A stretch of DNA of 64,000 nucleotides from Pseudomonadota bacterium (lineage in GTDB: Bacteria; Pseudomonadota; Alphaproteobacteria; Rhizobiales; Xanthobacteraceae): contig JAEYRD010000151.1 in NCBI GenBank assembly GCA_023435725.1, positions 1 to 64,000 of the forward strand, read 5' to 3'. Below are positions 8,996-18,193 of this stretch, one piece after another (within the stretch, counting starts at the first letter, position 1; every line of letters starts with the position of its first letter). The position numbers were made by a program, and so were the translations under genes. Under the pieces are notes generated by a model. That model searched no databases. It saw only the letters and a list, made by a program, of their open reading frames with translations, and had not been told where the DNA came from.

Positions 8996-9134
8996 GATGA
9001 ACAAAGCTCCATCAGGGGCGTGATCGCCTCGTTCGGCGCCGCGCTTGACGCGATGACCTTGTGAACCGAGCTCTTTCGGCGGAGTTAATTCGATGGCGCA
9101 AACCCGCTTCCCGCCCGATGCCTTTTACCCAAGG

Positions 9135-9149
9135 TGAATTTCGACTTAA
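9135..9149. promoter_or_regulatory. Possible CtrA-like box upstream of flp
   Basis: TGAA, seven bases, TTAA: one mismatch from TTAA-N7-TTAA. It lies about 140 bases upstream of the pilin ATG, in the 272-base region shared with the divergent gene at 9268. Apart from this I see no clear promoter in that region. Support is weak by itself; it gains a little from the similar site upstream of cpaB. Confidence 0.25.
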
Positions 9150-9267
9150 GGCGGCAGTATCGTTCGCTCCGGCTCCGGATGCATCGCAAGCGCGCCGCCG
9201 GCTTCACCGTCCCTTAAATTTCGCGGAGTAGGCGTAGGCGGACCTCCTGTCCGGAAGAGAGGCGACG

Positions 9268-10095
9268 ATGTCGAGCCCGTCCATGCAAGTCGCCCTGATG
9301 CTCGGAGAGACCGTCGCCAAGGTGGTTCCGGTTACCTTCGTGCTCGCGCTGGTCTTCACGGTGCTCGAGTATCTCTGGGCCTGTAACCCCGGCACGCCGT
9401 GGTGGCGCAAGCGGGAGATCATCACCGACATCTGCTACTGGTTCTTCGTTCCGGTGTTCGCCCGCGCCATGCGGATTGGGCTCCTGATCGTCGGCACCAG
9501 CCTCGTTTTCAGCATCCACGATGCCGACGACCTCATCGCTTTCTATGACAACGGCCACGGCCCGCTCGCGCAGTTGCCGCTCTGGGTTCAGGCGATGCTG
9601 TTCCTGGTCCTGAGCGATTTCATGCTGTACTGGCTGCACCGGCTATTCCATGGCGGCGAGTTCTGGAAGTACCACGCGATCCATCATTCCTCGGAGGAGC
9701 TGAGCTGGATTTCGGCGGCCCGCTTCCATCCCGTCAATCTCGTGCTCGGCACGATCGGCGTCGACGTCGTGCTGCTGATGGCCGGCATTTCCCCGAACGT
9801 CATGATCTGGGTCGCCCCGTTCACGACATTCCATTCGGCCTTCGTGCACGCCAACCTGAACTGGACCTTCGGACCGTTCAGATATTTGCTGGCGACACCG
9901 GTGTTCCACCGCTGGCACCACACCCCGCTCGAAGAGGGCGGCGACACCAATTTTGCCGGGACGTTCCCGGTCTGGGACGTGCTGTTCGGCACCTTCCGCA
10001 TGCCGGAGGGGAAGCTGCCGCAGGACTACGGCAAGGACGAAGCGACCATGCCGAAGGAGATCGCGGGCCAGCTTGCCTATCCATTCCGCCGCTAG
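9268..10095 (+). CDS. Sterol desaturase / fatty acid hydroxylase superfamily membrane protein
   Basis: Membrane di-iron oxygenase-like protein of 275 residues. The histidine boxes of the superfamily are all present: HRLFH, HAIHH and HRWHH, each HxxxH or HxxHH, spaced as expected. About four hydrophobic helices lie in the N-terminal half. Members hydroxylate or desaturate sterols, hopanoids, carotenoids or fatty acids; the substrate here cannot be read from sequence. It sits between pilus genes on opposite strands, with no visible link to them. Confidence 0.85.
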   Translation: MSSPSMQVALMLGETVAKVVPVTFVLALVFTVLEYLWACNPGTPWWRKREIITDICYWFFVPVFARAMRIGLLIVGTSLVFSIHDADDLIAFYDNGHGPLAQLPLWVQAMLFLVLSDFMLYWLHRLFHGGEFWKYHAIHHSSEELSWISAARFHPVNLVLGTIGVDVVLLMAGISPNVMIWVAPFTTFHSAFVHANLNWTFGPFRYLLATPVFHRWHHTPLEEGGDTNFAGTFPVWDVLFGTFRMPEGKLPQDYGKDEATMPKEIAGQLAYPFRR

Positions 10096-10250
10096 GACCG
10101 GAGGCAGGGCCGCAAAGCGCAAGTCCGTTCAAACAATAGTCGGCGAATTTGCGGAACGTTCACGAATTGAGGGCAGGTTAGACGGGTCGGGCACCGGCTC
10201 CGCCGTATCGAATCGCTTCTGCCGGTTTGTGACGTCCCGGGGGTAAGAGT

Positions 10251-10748
10251 ATGCGTAAAGAATTGCTGCGCCGTCATGCGCGCATCTGTCTTCTGGTTGC
10301 GGCCGCGGTGCTGGCATCGCCGGCTGCCGGCCTTGCCGAGTCCACCGTCGATACCATCGCCGTCAATGTCGACCAGGCCAAGCTGGTACGGCTGCCAGGC
10401 AAGGTCGCGACCATCGTGGTCGGCAATCCCCTGATCGCCGATGTCACGCTTCAGCCCGGCGGCATGATCGTCGTGACCGGCAAGGGCTATGGCGCCACCA
10501 ATTTCATCGCGCTCGACCGGGGCGGTGAAATCCTGGTCGACCGCCAGATCCAGGTCGAAGGTCCGAGCGACAGGCTCGTCACCGTCTATCGCGGGATCGA
10601 GCGCGAGTCCTACAGCTGCGTGCCGCTTTGCCAGCGTCGCGTGACGCTCGGCGACAGCGACAAATACTTCAGCACCACGATGAACCAGGCCAGTTCGTTG
10701 AACAGCAATGCCAGCGGCAGCGCCGGCACGGACGCCAAGACCAACTAG
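10251..10748 (+). CDS. Stand-alone secretin N-domain (pilus assembly) protein
   Basis: Secreted protein of 165 residues with a signal peptide ending near AGLAES. A pilus/secretin N-terminal domain (T2SS-T3SS_pil_N type) follows: KLVRLPGKVATIVVGNPLIADVTL is the same fold seen in CpaC (positions 5559-7034). There is no secretin channel domain. The C-terminal third holds a Cys pair (SCVPLCQRR) and a Ser/Asn/Gly-rich tail. It likely acts in the periplasm with the Tad secretin. The two TadE genes follow on the same strand after 221 bases. The role is inferred from domain and context. Confidence 0.8.
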   Translation: MRKELLRRHARICLLVAAAVLASPAAGLAESTVDTIAVNVDQAKLVRLPGKVATIVVGNPLIADVTLQPGGMIVVTGKGYGATNFIALDRGGEILVDRQIQVEGPSDRLVTVYRGIERESYSCVPLCQRRVTLGDSDKYFSTTMNQASSLNSNASGSAGTDAKTN

Positions 10749-10969
10749 CAAGACCGATTGGCAGGTGTGCCCGGGCAGGATCTGCGTGGTCCGCCCGCGC
10801 ACGCACGCATGCGCGAAGGACGTCCGCTCTCCACGCGCCGTGGGTCGTTCGTGGTTTACGCACCCTTAACGGTGCGGGCCGCCGGGTGCTGATCGCCTGA
10901 AACACTTAAACAATCAGTTTCCACTATTGAACGGGGCAGATGATCGCCGCTGCCAGGGAATTCGACGCG

Positions 10970-11548
10970 ATGCCATCGCCTAAGAGGTTCACGCTCCGGA
11001 CCGCGCTGCGCCGGTTTCGCCGCAACGGCCGCGGCTCCGCAGCTGTCGAGTTCGCGCTGGTCGCGCCGATGTTCTTCGCGCTGTTGTTCGCCATCATCGA
11101 GACGGCGCTGATGTTCTTCGCGAGCCAGGTGCTCGAGACCATCACCCAGAGTTCGGCGCGCGTGGTCCTGACCGGCCAGGCCCAGTCCGGCTCGGTGGCG
11201 GCCTGCGCGGTGTCAGGTGTGGGCACGCCCTGCACGCAGGGGACGTTCAAGGCCTATGTCTGCAGCCAGATCCCGGCGCTGTTCGATTGCAACAGCCTTT
11301 ACGTCGACGTCCAGAGCTATTCCAATTCCTTTGCGTCGGTGACCCTGTCCAGCCACATCGACGCGAGCAACAACTTCGTCGCCACCGGCATGCAGTACAA
11401 TCCCGGCAGCGCCGGCCAGGTCGTCGTGGTGCGGATGTACTATCAGTGGCCGCTCTTCGTCACCGGCCTCGGCTACAACATCGCCAATCTCAACGGCAAC
11501 AAGCGTCTGCTTGTCGCGACGGCTGCATTCCAGAACGAGCCCTACTAG
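10970..11548 (+). CDS. TadE-like pseudopilin
   Basis: TadE/TadG family pseudopilin of 192 residues from this start. After a basic leader comes the conserved processing region GRGSAAVEFALVAPMFF (Glu at +5 of the expected CpaA cleavage), then a membrane helix to about residue 50. The rest is periplasmic, with Cys residues near VAACAVSGVGTPC and DCNS. An earlier ATG at 10940 would add ten residues. I prefer 10970, where AGGGA lies upstream, but the choice is uncertain. It is followed after 24 bases by a second TadE-like gene, so the two are probably cotranscribed and coassembled. Confidence 0.87.
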   Translation: MPSPKRFTLRTALRRFRRNGRGSAAVEFALVAPMFFALLFAIIETALMFFASQVLETITQSSARVVLTGQAQSGSVAACAVSGVGTPCTQGTFKAYVCSQIPALFDCNSLYVDVQSYSNSFASVTLSSHIDASNNFVATGMQYNPGSAGQVVVVRMYYQWPLFVTGLGYNIANLNGNKRLLVATAAFQNEPY

Positions 11549-11572
11549 CACTGTTGGATCCGAGCAGAACAA

Positions 11573-12193
11573 ATGCTGATGATCGTGAAAATCCTACGCG
11601 CCGGCCGGACCTCTGCACGCGATTTCCTCGCCGACAGCAGGGCGCTCGCTGCCACGGAATTCGCGATGATCGTGCCGCTGATGCTCGTGATGTTCTTCGG
11701 CACCATCGAAGTCTCGACCGCGGTGGCGATCGATCGCAAGGTCACGCTGATTGCGCGAACGCTGTCCGACCTGACGTCGCAATCCTCGGGAGCGGTGACC
11801 GATCCGAGTCTGCAGAACACGTTCACGGCGAGCATCTCGATCGTCACGCCTTACGATGCGAGCAACACGGTAGGCACGATCTCCCAAATCGCAATCGATG
11901 CGAATAGCATCGCGACGGTCCAGTGGAGCAGGTCTGCCACCGTTGCGAGCTCTTCCGCGACGCAGGCGACCCTCACGACATCGCTTCGCAAGCCAGGCGA
12001 CAAGATCACCTCGTCGATCCCCTCGGCGCTTCTGGTGCCGTCGACCTATCTGATACTGAGCGAGGTCAGCTATACCTATAAGCCCACGCTCTACTACGTA
12101 TTGAAGTCGGACTTGGTGCTGAGCGACGTCTCCTATACACGGCCGCGCCAGGTCAGCTGTATTGCCTACACCCCCGTATCGCAGACATGCTGA
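11573..12193 (+). CDS. Second TadE/TadG-like pseudopilin
   Basis: Protein of 206 residues with the same plan as the preceding gene: a basic leader, the site ALAATEFAMIVPLML with Glu at the cleavage-linked position, a membrane helix, and a periplasmic Ser/Thr-rich domain. The C terminus has two Cys (QVSCIAYTPVSQTC). It is too short for a full TadG with its von Willebrand-like domain, so the classical TadG is not in this window. A terminator lies about 60 bases downstream. Confidence 0.82.
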   Translation: MLMIVKILRAGRTSARDFLADSRALAATEFAMIVPLMLVMFFGTIEVSTAVAIDRKVTLIARTLSDLTSQSSGAVTDPSLQNTFTASISIVTPYDASNTVGTISQIAIDANSIATVQWSRSATVASSSATQATLTTSLRKPGDKITSSIPSALLVPSTYLILSEVSYTYKPTLYYVLKSDLVLSDVSYTRPRQVSCIAYTPVSQTC

Positions 12194-12252
12194 ACTGACT
12201 TGGTCCACCGCCGCGTCGATGGCTGAAGTCATCGATCTCAGGACACCAGACA

Positions 12253-12290
12253 GAAAAAAAGGCCGCGCTTAGCGCACGGCCTTTTCCTTT
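12253..12290. terminator. Bidirectional terminator between tadE-like gene and csp
   Basis: A stem GGCCGCGC / GCGCACGGCC (12261-12280) is flanked by AAAAAAA on the left and TTTTCCTTT on the right. It can end transcription of the plus-strand TadE operon and of the convergent minus-strand csp gene. Confidence 0.75.
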
Positions 12291-12339
12291 GGTCGTTTAG
12301 CTTGGTCGCTCGAGCCGATCCGGGCCAAGCCCGGCAGGC

Positions 12340-12546
12340 TCAGCCGGCGCTGCGGAGGTTGTCCGCTGCCGACTTGCCGGAACGGCGGTCGGCGACGATC
12401 TCGTAGGAGATCTTCTGGCCTTCGCGCAGCGTGCCGAGGCCGGCGCGCTCAACGGCGCTGATGTGAACGAAGACGTCCTGGCCGCCATCGTCGGGCTGGA
12501 TGAAGCCAAAGCCCTTGGTCGCGTTAAACCACTTCACGGTTCCCAT
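12340..12546 (-). CDS. Cold-shock protein (CspA family)
   Basis: Single cold-shock domain protein of 68 residues. Both RNA-binding motifs are present: RNP1-like KGFGFI and RNP2-like VFVHI. It binds single-stranded RNA or DNA and acts as an RNA chaperone. The frame is open farther upstream, but MGTVKWFN is the universal family start. The 264 bases between it and infA are partly AT-rich, so it probably has its own promoter and leader. A cold-shock gene, an IF-1 and a DEAD-box helicase in a row suggest a shared role in translation at low temperature. Confidence 0.95.
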   Translation of the reverse strand: MGTVKWFNATKGFGFIQPDDGGQDVFVHISAVERAGLGTLREGQKISYEIVADRRSGKSAADNLRSAG

Positions 12547-12745
12547 GCTCACGGGGGTAGTCCTTCTCAGATACGTAGTGTCGAAGCCCACTTTCGCGGG
12601 CGGTTAGATCGAATTTCTGGAAGGGTCGTCAGCGTGTCTGAACCGGCTGTACCGGTGGATGCTAATATCGTCCGGCCGAAAATCGATTAGTGCATTTTAT
12701 TGGAAATAGGGACTCAAAACAATCCTGACGTGCACGAAATTTTGA

Positions 12746-12768
12746 TCCGCCGTGGTGTCCACGGCGGA
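12746..12768 (-). terminator. Possible terminator after infA
   Basis: A perfect 10-base-pair stem (TCCGCCGTGG / CCACGGCGGA) with a three-base loop lies 42 bases past the infA stop. On the minus strand the tail reads TCAAAATTT, a poor U-run, so it may be a weak terminator or an RNA-stabilising hairpin. Confidence 0.45.
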
Positions 12769-12810
12769 CCAGCATACAGGTCGGAATTTCAATGCCGCGC
12801 TTGATCCAGA

Positions 12811-13098
12811 TCAACGGCGGCGGAATTGGCCACCGCGCTGTCCGGGTCGCGGAGGTCCGCCGGCCGTCGCAGGACGTTCGTCCTTGTGGCGGAAAATCAG
12901 CCGTCCCTTCTCCAAATCATAGGGCGACATTTCCACCGTCACGCGGTCTCCCGCCAGCGTCTTGATGCGGTTCTTCTTCATCTTGCCGGCGGTGTAGGCG
13001 ACGATCTCGTGTCCGGCATCGAGCTGAACGCGGTAGCGTGCGTCGGGGAGGATTTCGGTGACCAGTCCTTCGAACTGGATCAGCTCTTCCTTAGCCAT
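12811..13098 (-). CDS. infA: Translation initiation factor IF-1 with C-terminal extension
   Basis: S1/OB-fold IF-1 protein of 95 residues. The core (MAKEELIQFEGLVTEILPDA to about residue 72) matches IF-1, with KMKKNRIKTLAGDRV and the SPYDLEKGRL strand. After the core it carries about 20 extra residues rich in Gly, Pro, Arg and Gln. Normal IF-1 is 72 residues, so this looks like a second, specialised IF-1. Its place directly downstream of a DEAD-box helicase (23 bases) and near csp suggests a cold or stress version. Whether the standard infA also exists lies outside the window. Confidence 0.88.
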   Translation of the reverse strand: MAKEELIQFEGLVTEILPDARYRVQLDAGHEIVAYTAGKMKKNRIKTLAGDRVTVEMSPYDLEKGRLIFRHKDERPATAGGPPRPGQRGGQFRRR

Positions 13099-13121
13099 GA
13101 ATTTCTCCAGGTCGTGGACGG

Positions 13122-14669
<1,548 letters not shown>

Positions 14670-15173
14670 GTCAAAAGCGTGCGCCCGACGCAGTCCGTGG
14701 GGTGCGCGCAAAAGGGTGTCGACAAGACACCTGCGTGTTTGGGGTGTCGGATGGCTTGGTGAGATGGGGCAAGCCAGAGGCCCGAAAGGGCTTAAGAACA
14801 CGCGGCTCGCTACGACCCCTTGATTCGCAAGAGGTCTCGCTTGGTCATATGGAACATTGAGGGGGCGCTTTCAAGGCAAGCCCGCCTCAAACAGCGATTG
14901 CGGTGCAGAAATAGTTATGCCGGAAATTTAGACAGAAGCGCAAGTTTGCTCAAAAAATAATCTGCTTGCCGCATTAGCATACATTTTGCTCGCTCAAATT
15001 TTGGGCAGTTGGACCGCGATCGAATCTAGATTGCGGTAAAATTATCTATTCTGACCAATAGGTTGGCACGTGCCCAGCCCATGGCATGGTTCTTGCGATT
15101 CCATTAATCGCAGGCGGCCGTGGGGGCCGTTTCGCAGCGTTTTTCACGTCTGCGTCAGGGAGATGATACACTC
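14670..15173. other. Intergenic region between helicase and urtA
   Basis: No gene is evident. The helicase side holds its leader. The middle (about 14900-15060) is AT-rich against a GC-rich background and carries two TTTGCTC motifs about 40 bases apart, plus a GGTGCA (14902-14907) that could be an NtrC half-site. The right end holds the sigma-54 promoter of urtA. Confidence 0.5.
15082..15096 (+). promoter_or_regulatory. Sigma-54 (RpoN) promoter of urtABCDE
   Basis: TGGCATGGTTCTTGC has the invariant GG at -24 and GC at -12, ten bases apart, and matches the consensus TGGCAC-N5-TTGC at all but one conserved position. It predicts a start near 15108 and a 66-base leader before the urtA ATG. A weaker overlapping candidate begins at 15064 (TGGCACGTGCCCAGC). 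With urea uptake genes downstream, NtrC activation under nitrogen limitation is the natural reading; no full NtrC site was seen. Confidence 0.7.
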
Positions 15174-16502
15174 ATGCCTACCAAATCCATTCACGATATA
15201 GCGGCGTCATTTAGCCGCCGCGGCGTGCTCGCCGCGACCGCCGGACTGATGCTCGGTTTGGCTTCCATTTCCGGTGCGAAGGCTGCGGACGACACCATCA
15301 AGGTCGGCGTCCTTCATTCTCTCTCGGGTACCATGGCCATCAGCGAAACCACGCTGAAGGACACTATCCTCTTCCTGATCGACGAGCAGAACAAGAAGGG
15401 CGGTGTGCTCGGCAAGAAGCTCGAAGCCGTCGTCGTCGATCCCGCCTCGAACTGGCCGCTGTTCGCGGAAAAGGCGCGCGAGCTGATCACCAAGGACAAG
15501 GTCGCGGTCGTGTTTGGCTGCTGGACCTCGGTGTCGCGCAAGTCGGTGCTCCCGGTGTTCAAGGAGCTGAACAACATTCTTTTCTACCCCGTGCAGTACG
15601 AGGGTGAGGAGAGCGAGCGCAACGTGTTCTACACGGGTGCGGCGCCGAACCAGCAGGCGATCCCGGCCGTCGACTACCTGATGAAGGAAGAGAAGGTGAA
15701 GCGCTGGGTGCTCGCGGGCACCGACTACGTCTATCCGCGCACCACCAACAAGATCCTGGAAGCCTATCTGAAGTCGAAGGGTGTCGCCCAGGAAGACATC
15801 ATGATCAACTACACGCCGTTCGGTCACTCCGACTGGCAGACGATCGTGGCCGACATCAAGAAGTTCGGCTCGGCCGGCAAGAAGACCGCGGTGGTCTCGA
15901 CCATCAACGGCGACGCCAACGTTCCCTTCTACAAGGAGCTCGGCAACCAGGGCATCAAGGCGAAGGACATCCCGGTGGTCGCGTTCTCCGTGGGTGAGGA
16001 AGAACTCGCCGGCATCGACACCAAGCCGCTGGTCGGCCATCTCGCCGCCTGGAACTATTTCGAGTCGATCAAGACCAAGGATGGATCGAACGAGAAGTTC
16101 ATCAAGGACTGGCAGGCCTACACCAAGAACCCGAAGCGCGTGACCAACGACCCGATGGAAGCGCACGTGATCGGCTTCAACATGTGGGTGAAGGCCGTCG
16201 AGAAGGTGAAGTCGACCGATCCGGACAAGGTGATCGACGCGCTTCCCGGCATCGAGGCGCCAAACCTGACCGGCGGCGTGTCGAAGATGCTGCCGAACCA
16301 CCACATCACCAAGCCGGTGTTCATCGGCGAGATCAAGGGCAACGGCCAGTTCGACGTGGTCTGGAAGACCCCCGGACTCGTCGCCGGCGATGCCTGGTCG
16401 AAGGAGCTCGACGGCTCCAAGGACCTGATCGGCGATTGGGTCGGCAAGAAGTGCGGCAACTTCAACACCAAGACCAACAAGTGTCTCGGTTCGGGCTCCT
16501 GA
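15174..16502 (+). CDS. urtA: Urea ABC transporter substrate-binding protein UrtA
   Basis: Periplasmic urea-binding protein of 442 residues, of the Leu/Ile/Val-binding (type I) family. The N terminus has a twin-arginine export signal (FSRRGVLAATAGLMLG), with the mature protein starting near AADDTIKVGVLHSLSGTMA. The chain carries the UrtA pattern KPLVGHLAAWNYFES. The start at 15174 has GGGAG upstream. It is first in the urtABCDE operon, behind a sigma-54 promoter, and is separated from urtB by a strong hairpin that may raise UrtA over the membrane subunits. Confidence 0.95.
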   Translation: MPTKSIHDIAASFSRRGVLAATAGLMLGLASISGAKAADDTIKVGVLHSLSGTMAISETTLKDTILFLIDEQNKKGGVLGKKLEAVVVDPASNWPLFAEKARELITKDKVAVVFGCWTSVSRKSVLPVFKELNNILFYPVQYEGEESERNVFYTGAAPNQQAIPAVDYLMKEEKVKRWVLAGTDYVYPRTTNKILEAYLKSKGVAQEDIMINYTPFGHSDWQTIVADIKKFGSAGKKTAVVSTINGDANVPFYKELGNQGIKAKDIPVVAFSVGEEELAGIDTKPLVGHLAAWNYFESIKTKDGSNEKFIKDWQAYTKNPKRVTNDPMEAHVIGFNMWVKAVEKVKSTDPDKVIDALPGIEAPNLTGGVSKMLPNHHITKPVFIGEIKGNGQFDVVWKTPGLVAGDAWSKELDGSKDLIGDWVGKKCGNFNTKTNKCLGSGS

Positions 16503-16529
16503 TCCGGATCTGACGGCTCATTGCACGAT

Positions 16530-16561
16530 GGGAGAAGGCGGCTATTCCGCCGCCTTCTCCC
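16530..16561 (+). promoter_or_regulatory. Strong mRNA hairpin between urtA and urtB
   Basis: A perfect 13-base-pair stem (GGGAGAAGGCGGC / GCCGCCTTCTCCC) with a six-base loop. No U-run follows, so it is not a simple terminator. Hairpins of this kind after binding-protein genes are known to protect the upstream message from 3' decay or to cause partial termination. Confidence 0.65.
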
Positions 16562-16585
16562 CCACTTCTGCCGGGGTGTTTCACA

Positions 16586-18193
16586 GTGCCAACCAATTTG
16601 TCCGCCCGTTTCTGCACCTTCGTCCTCTCGTTGTTTCTGATCGCGTTCGCGCTGCCCGCCTTCGCCGGTCCGTTCGAGGATGCGGTCGCCAAATTCGCCA
16701 ATGACGATTTTTCCGACACCGAAGAGGCGATCGGCGTGGTCGCGAGCAGCGGCAACGCGCTGGCGTTTCCGATCATCAGCGCGCTCCAGGACGGCCGCCT
16801 CATGGCCGATCCGGACAGCAAGAAGGTTTACGTCACCGGCGCCGACGGCAAGTCGATCGATGCCGCGACCGGCCAGCCCGTAGCCAGCGTCCCGGACAGT
16901 GCGAGTGCGGTTCGCCTCAACAACCGCCTGCGCCGCAGCGTCGACGCTGCGCTCGGCGGCCTGACACTACAGTCGCCGGATATCGGAACGCGGCTGCAGG
17001 CCGCGCAATCGGTCTTCAAGTCGCATGAAGAGACCGCGCTCGAGGCCGTCGATGGCGCGCTCGCCAAGGAAACCAACAAATCAGTCAAGGCGGCGCTGGG
17101 CGAAGCCCGCGCGGCGATCCTGTTGTTCAAGTCCGACGCCACCGAGGTCGAGAAGCTCGAGGCGGTCGCCACCCTCCGGGCACGCGGCGACCAGGAGGCG
17201 CTGGCGCTGCTCACCGGAATGGGCGACCAGCCCCCCTCTGTGACCAAGGCTGCCGCGGGCGCGATCGGCTCGATTCAGAATTCGCTCGCGGTCTGGTCCA
17301 CCGTGCAGAATGCCTGGTACGGCCTCTCGCTCGGCTCGGTGCTGCTGCTCGCCGCGATCGGGCTCGCCATCACCTTCGGCGTGATGGGCGTCATCAACAT
17401 GGCGCATGGCGAGATGGTGATGATCGGCGCCTACACCACCTTCGTGGTGCAGGAGGTGATCCGCACCCGCTATCCCGGCCTGTTCGACTATTCCTTACTG
17501 ATTGCGGTGCCGCTCGCCTTCCTGGTCGCCGGTGTGATCGGCGTGCTGATCGAGCGTAGCATCATCCGCTTCCTCTACGGCCGTCCGCTGGAAACGCTGC
17601 TCGCGACGTGGGGTCTGTCGCTGGTGCTCCAGCAGGCGGTGCGCACCATGTTCGGTCCGACCAACCGCGAGGTCGGCAATCCTTCCTGGATGAGCGGCGC
17701 GTTCGAACTCGGTCAGATCACCATCACCTATAACCGGCTTTGGATCCTCTGCTTCACGCTGGCCGTGTTCGCGATCCTGCTTGCGATGCTGCGCTACACC
17801 GCGCTCGGTCTCGAGATGCGCGCAGTGACGCAGAACCGCCGCATGGCGGCCTCGATGGGCATTGCCACCTCGCGCGTCGACGCGCTCACGTTCGGTCTCG
17901 GCTCGGGCATCGCCGGCATCGCAGGCGTGGCGCTGTCGCAGATCGACAATGTCAGCCCCAATCTGGGCCAGAGCTACATCATCGACAGCTTCATGGTCGT
18001 GGTGTTCGGCGGCGTCGGCAATCTCTGGGGCACGCTGGTCGGCGCCTTCACGCTCGGCATCGCCAACAAGTTCCTGGAACCGGTCGCCGGCGCCGTGCTC
18101 GGCAAGATCGCCATCCTGGTTCTCATCATCCTGTTCATTCAAAAGCGGCCGCGCGGCCTGTTCGCGCTCAAGGGCCGTGCGGTGGAAGCATGA
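16586..18193 (+). CDS. urtB: Urea ABC transporter permease UrtB
   Basis: Permease of 535 residues starting at GTG. A signal-like N terminus (FLIAFALPAFA) leads a periplasmic domain of about 210 residues, which is normal for UrtB and absent from LivH. A LivH-type membrane domain with about eight helices follows (GLSLGSVLLLAAIGLAITFG, then GVINMAHGEM). It forms the inner-membrane pore with UrtC. Its stop overlaps the urtC ATG (ATGA), so translation is coupled. Confidence 0.94.
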   Translation: MPTNLSARFCTFVLSLFLIAFALPAFAGPFEDAVAKFANDDFSDTEEAIGVVASSGNALAFPIISALQDGRLMADPDSKKVYVTGADGKSIDAATGQPVASVPDSASAVRLNNRLRRSVDAALGGLTLQSPDIGTRLQAAQSVFKSHEETALEAVDGALAKETNKSVKAALGEARAAILLFKSDATEVEKLEAVATLRARGDQEALALLTGMGDQPPSVTKAAAGAIGSIQNSLAVWSTVQNAWYGLSLGSVLLLAAIGLAITFGVMGVINMAHGEMVMIGAYTTFVVQEVIRTRYPGLFDYSLLIAVPLAFLVAGVIGVLIERSIIRFLYGRPLETLLATWGLSLVLQQAVRTMFGPTNREVGNPSWMSGAFELGQITITYNRLWILCFTLAVFAILLAMLRYTALGLEMRAVTQNRRMAASMGIATSRVDALTFGLGSGIAGIAGVALSQIDNVSPNLGQSYIIDSFMVVVFGGVGNLWGTLVGAFTLGIANKFLEPVAGAVLGKIAILVLIILFIQKRPRGLFALKGRAVEA

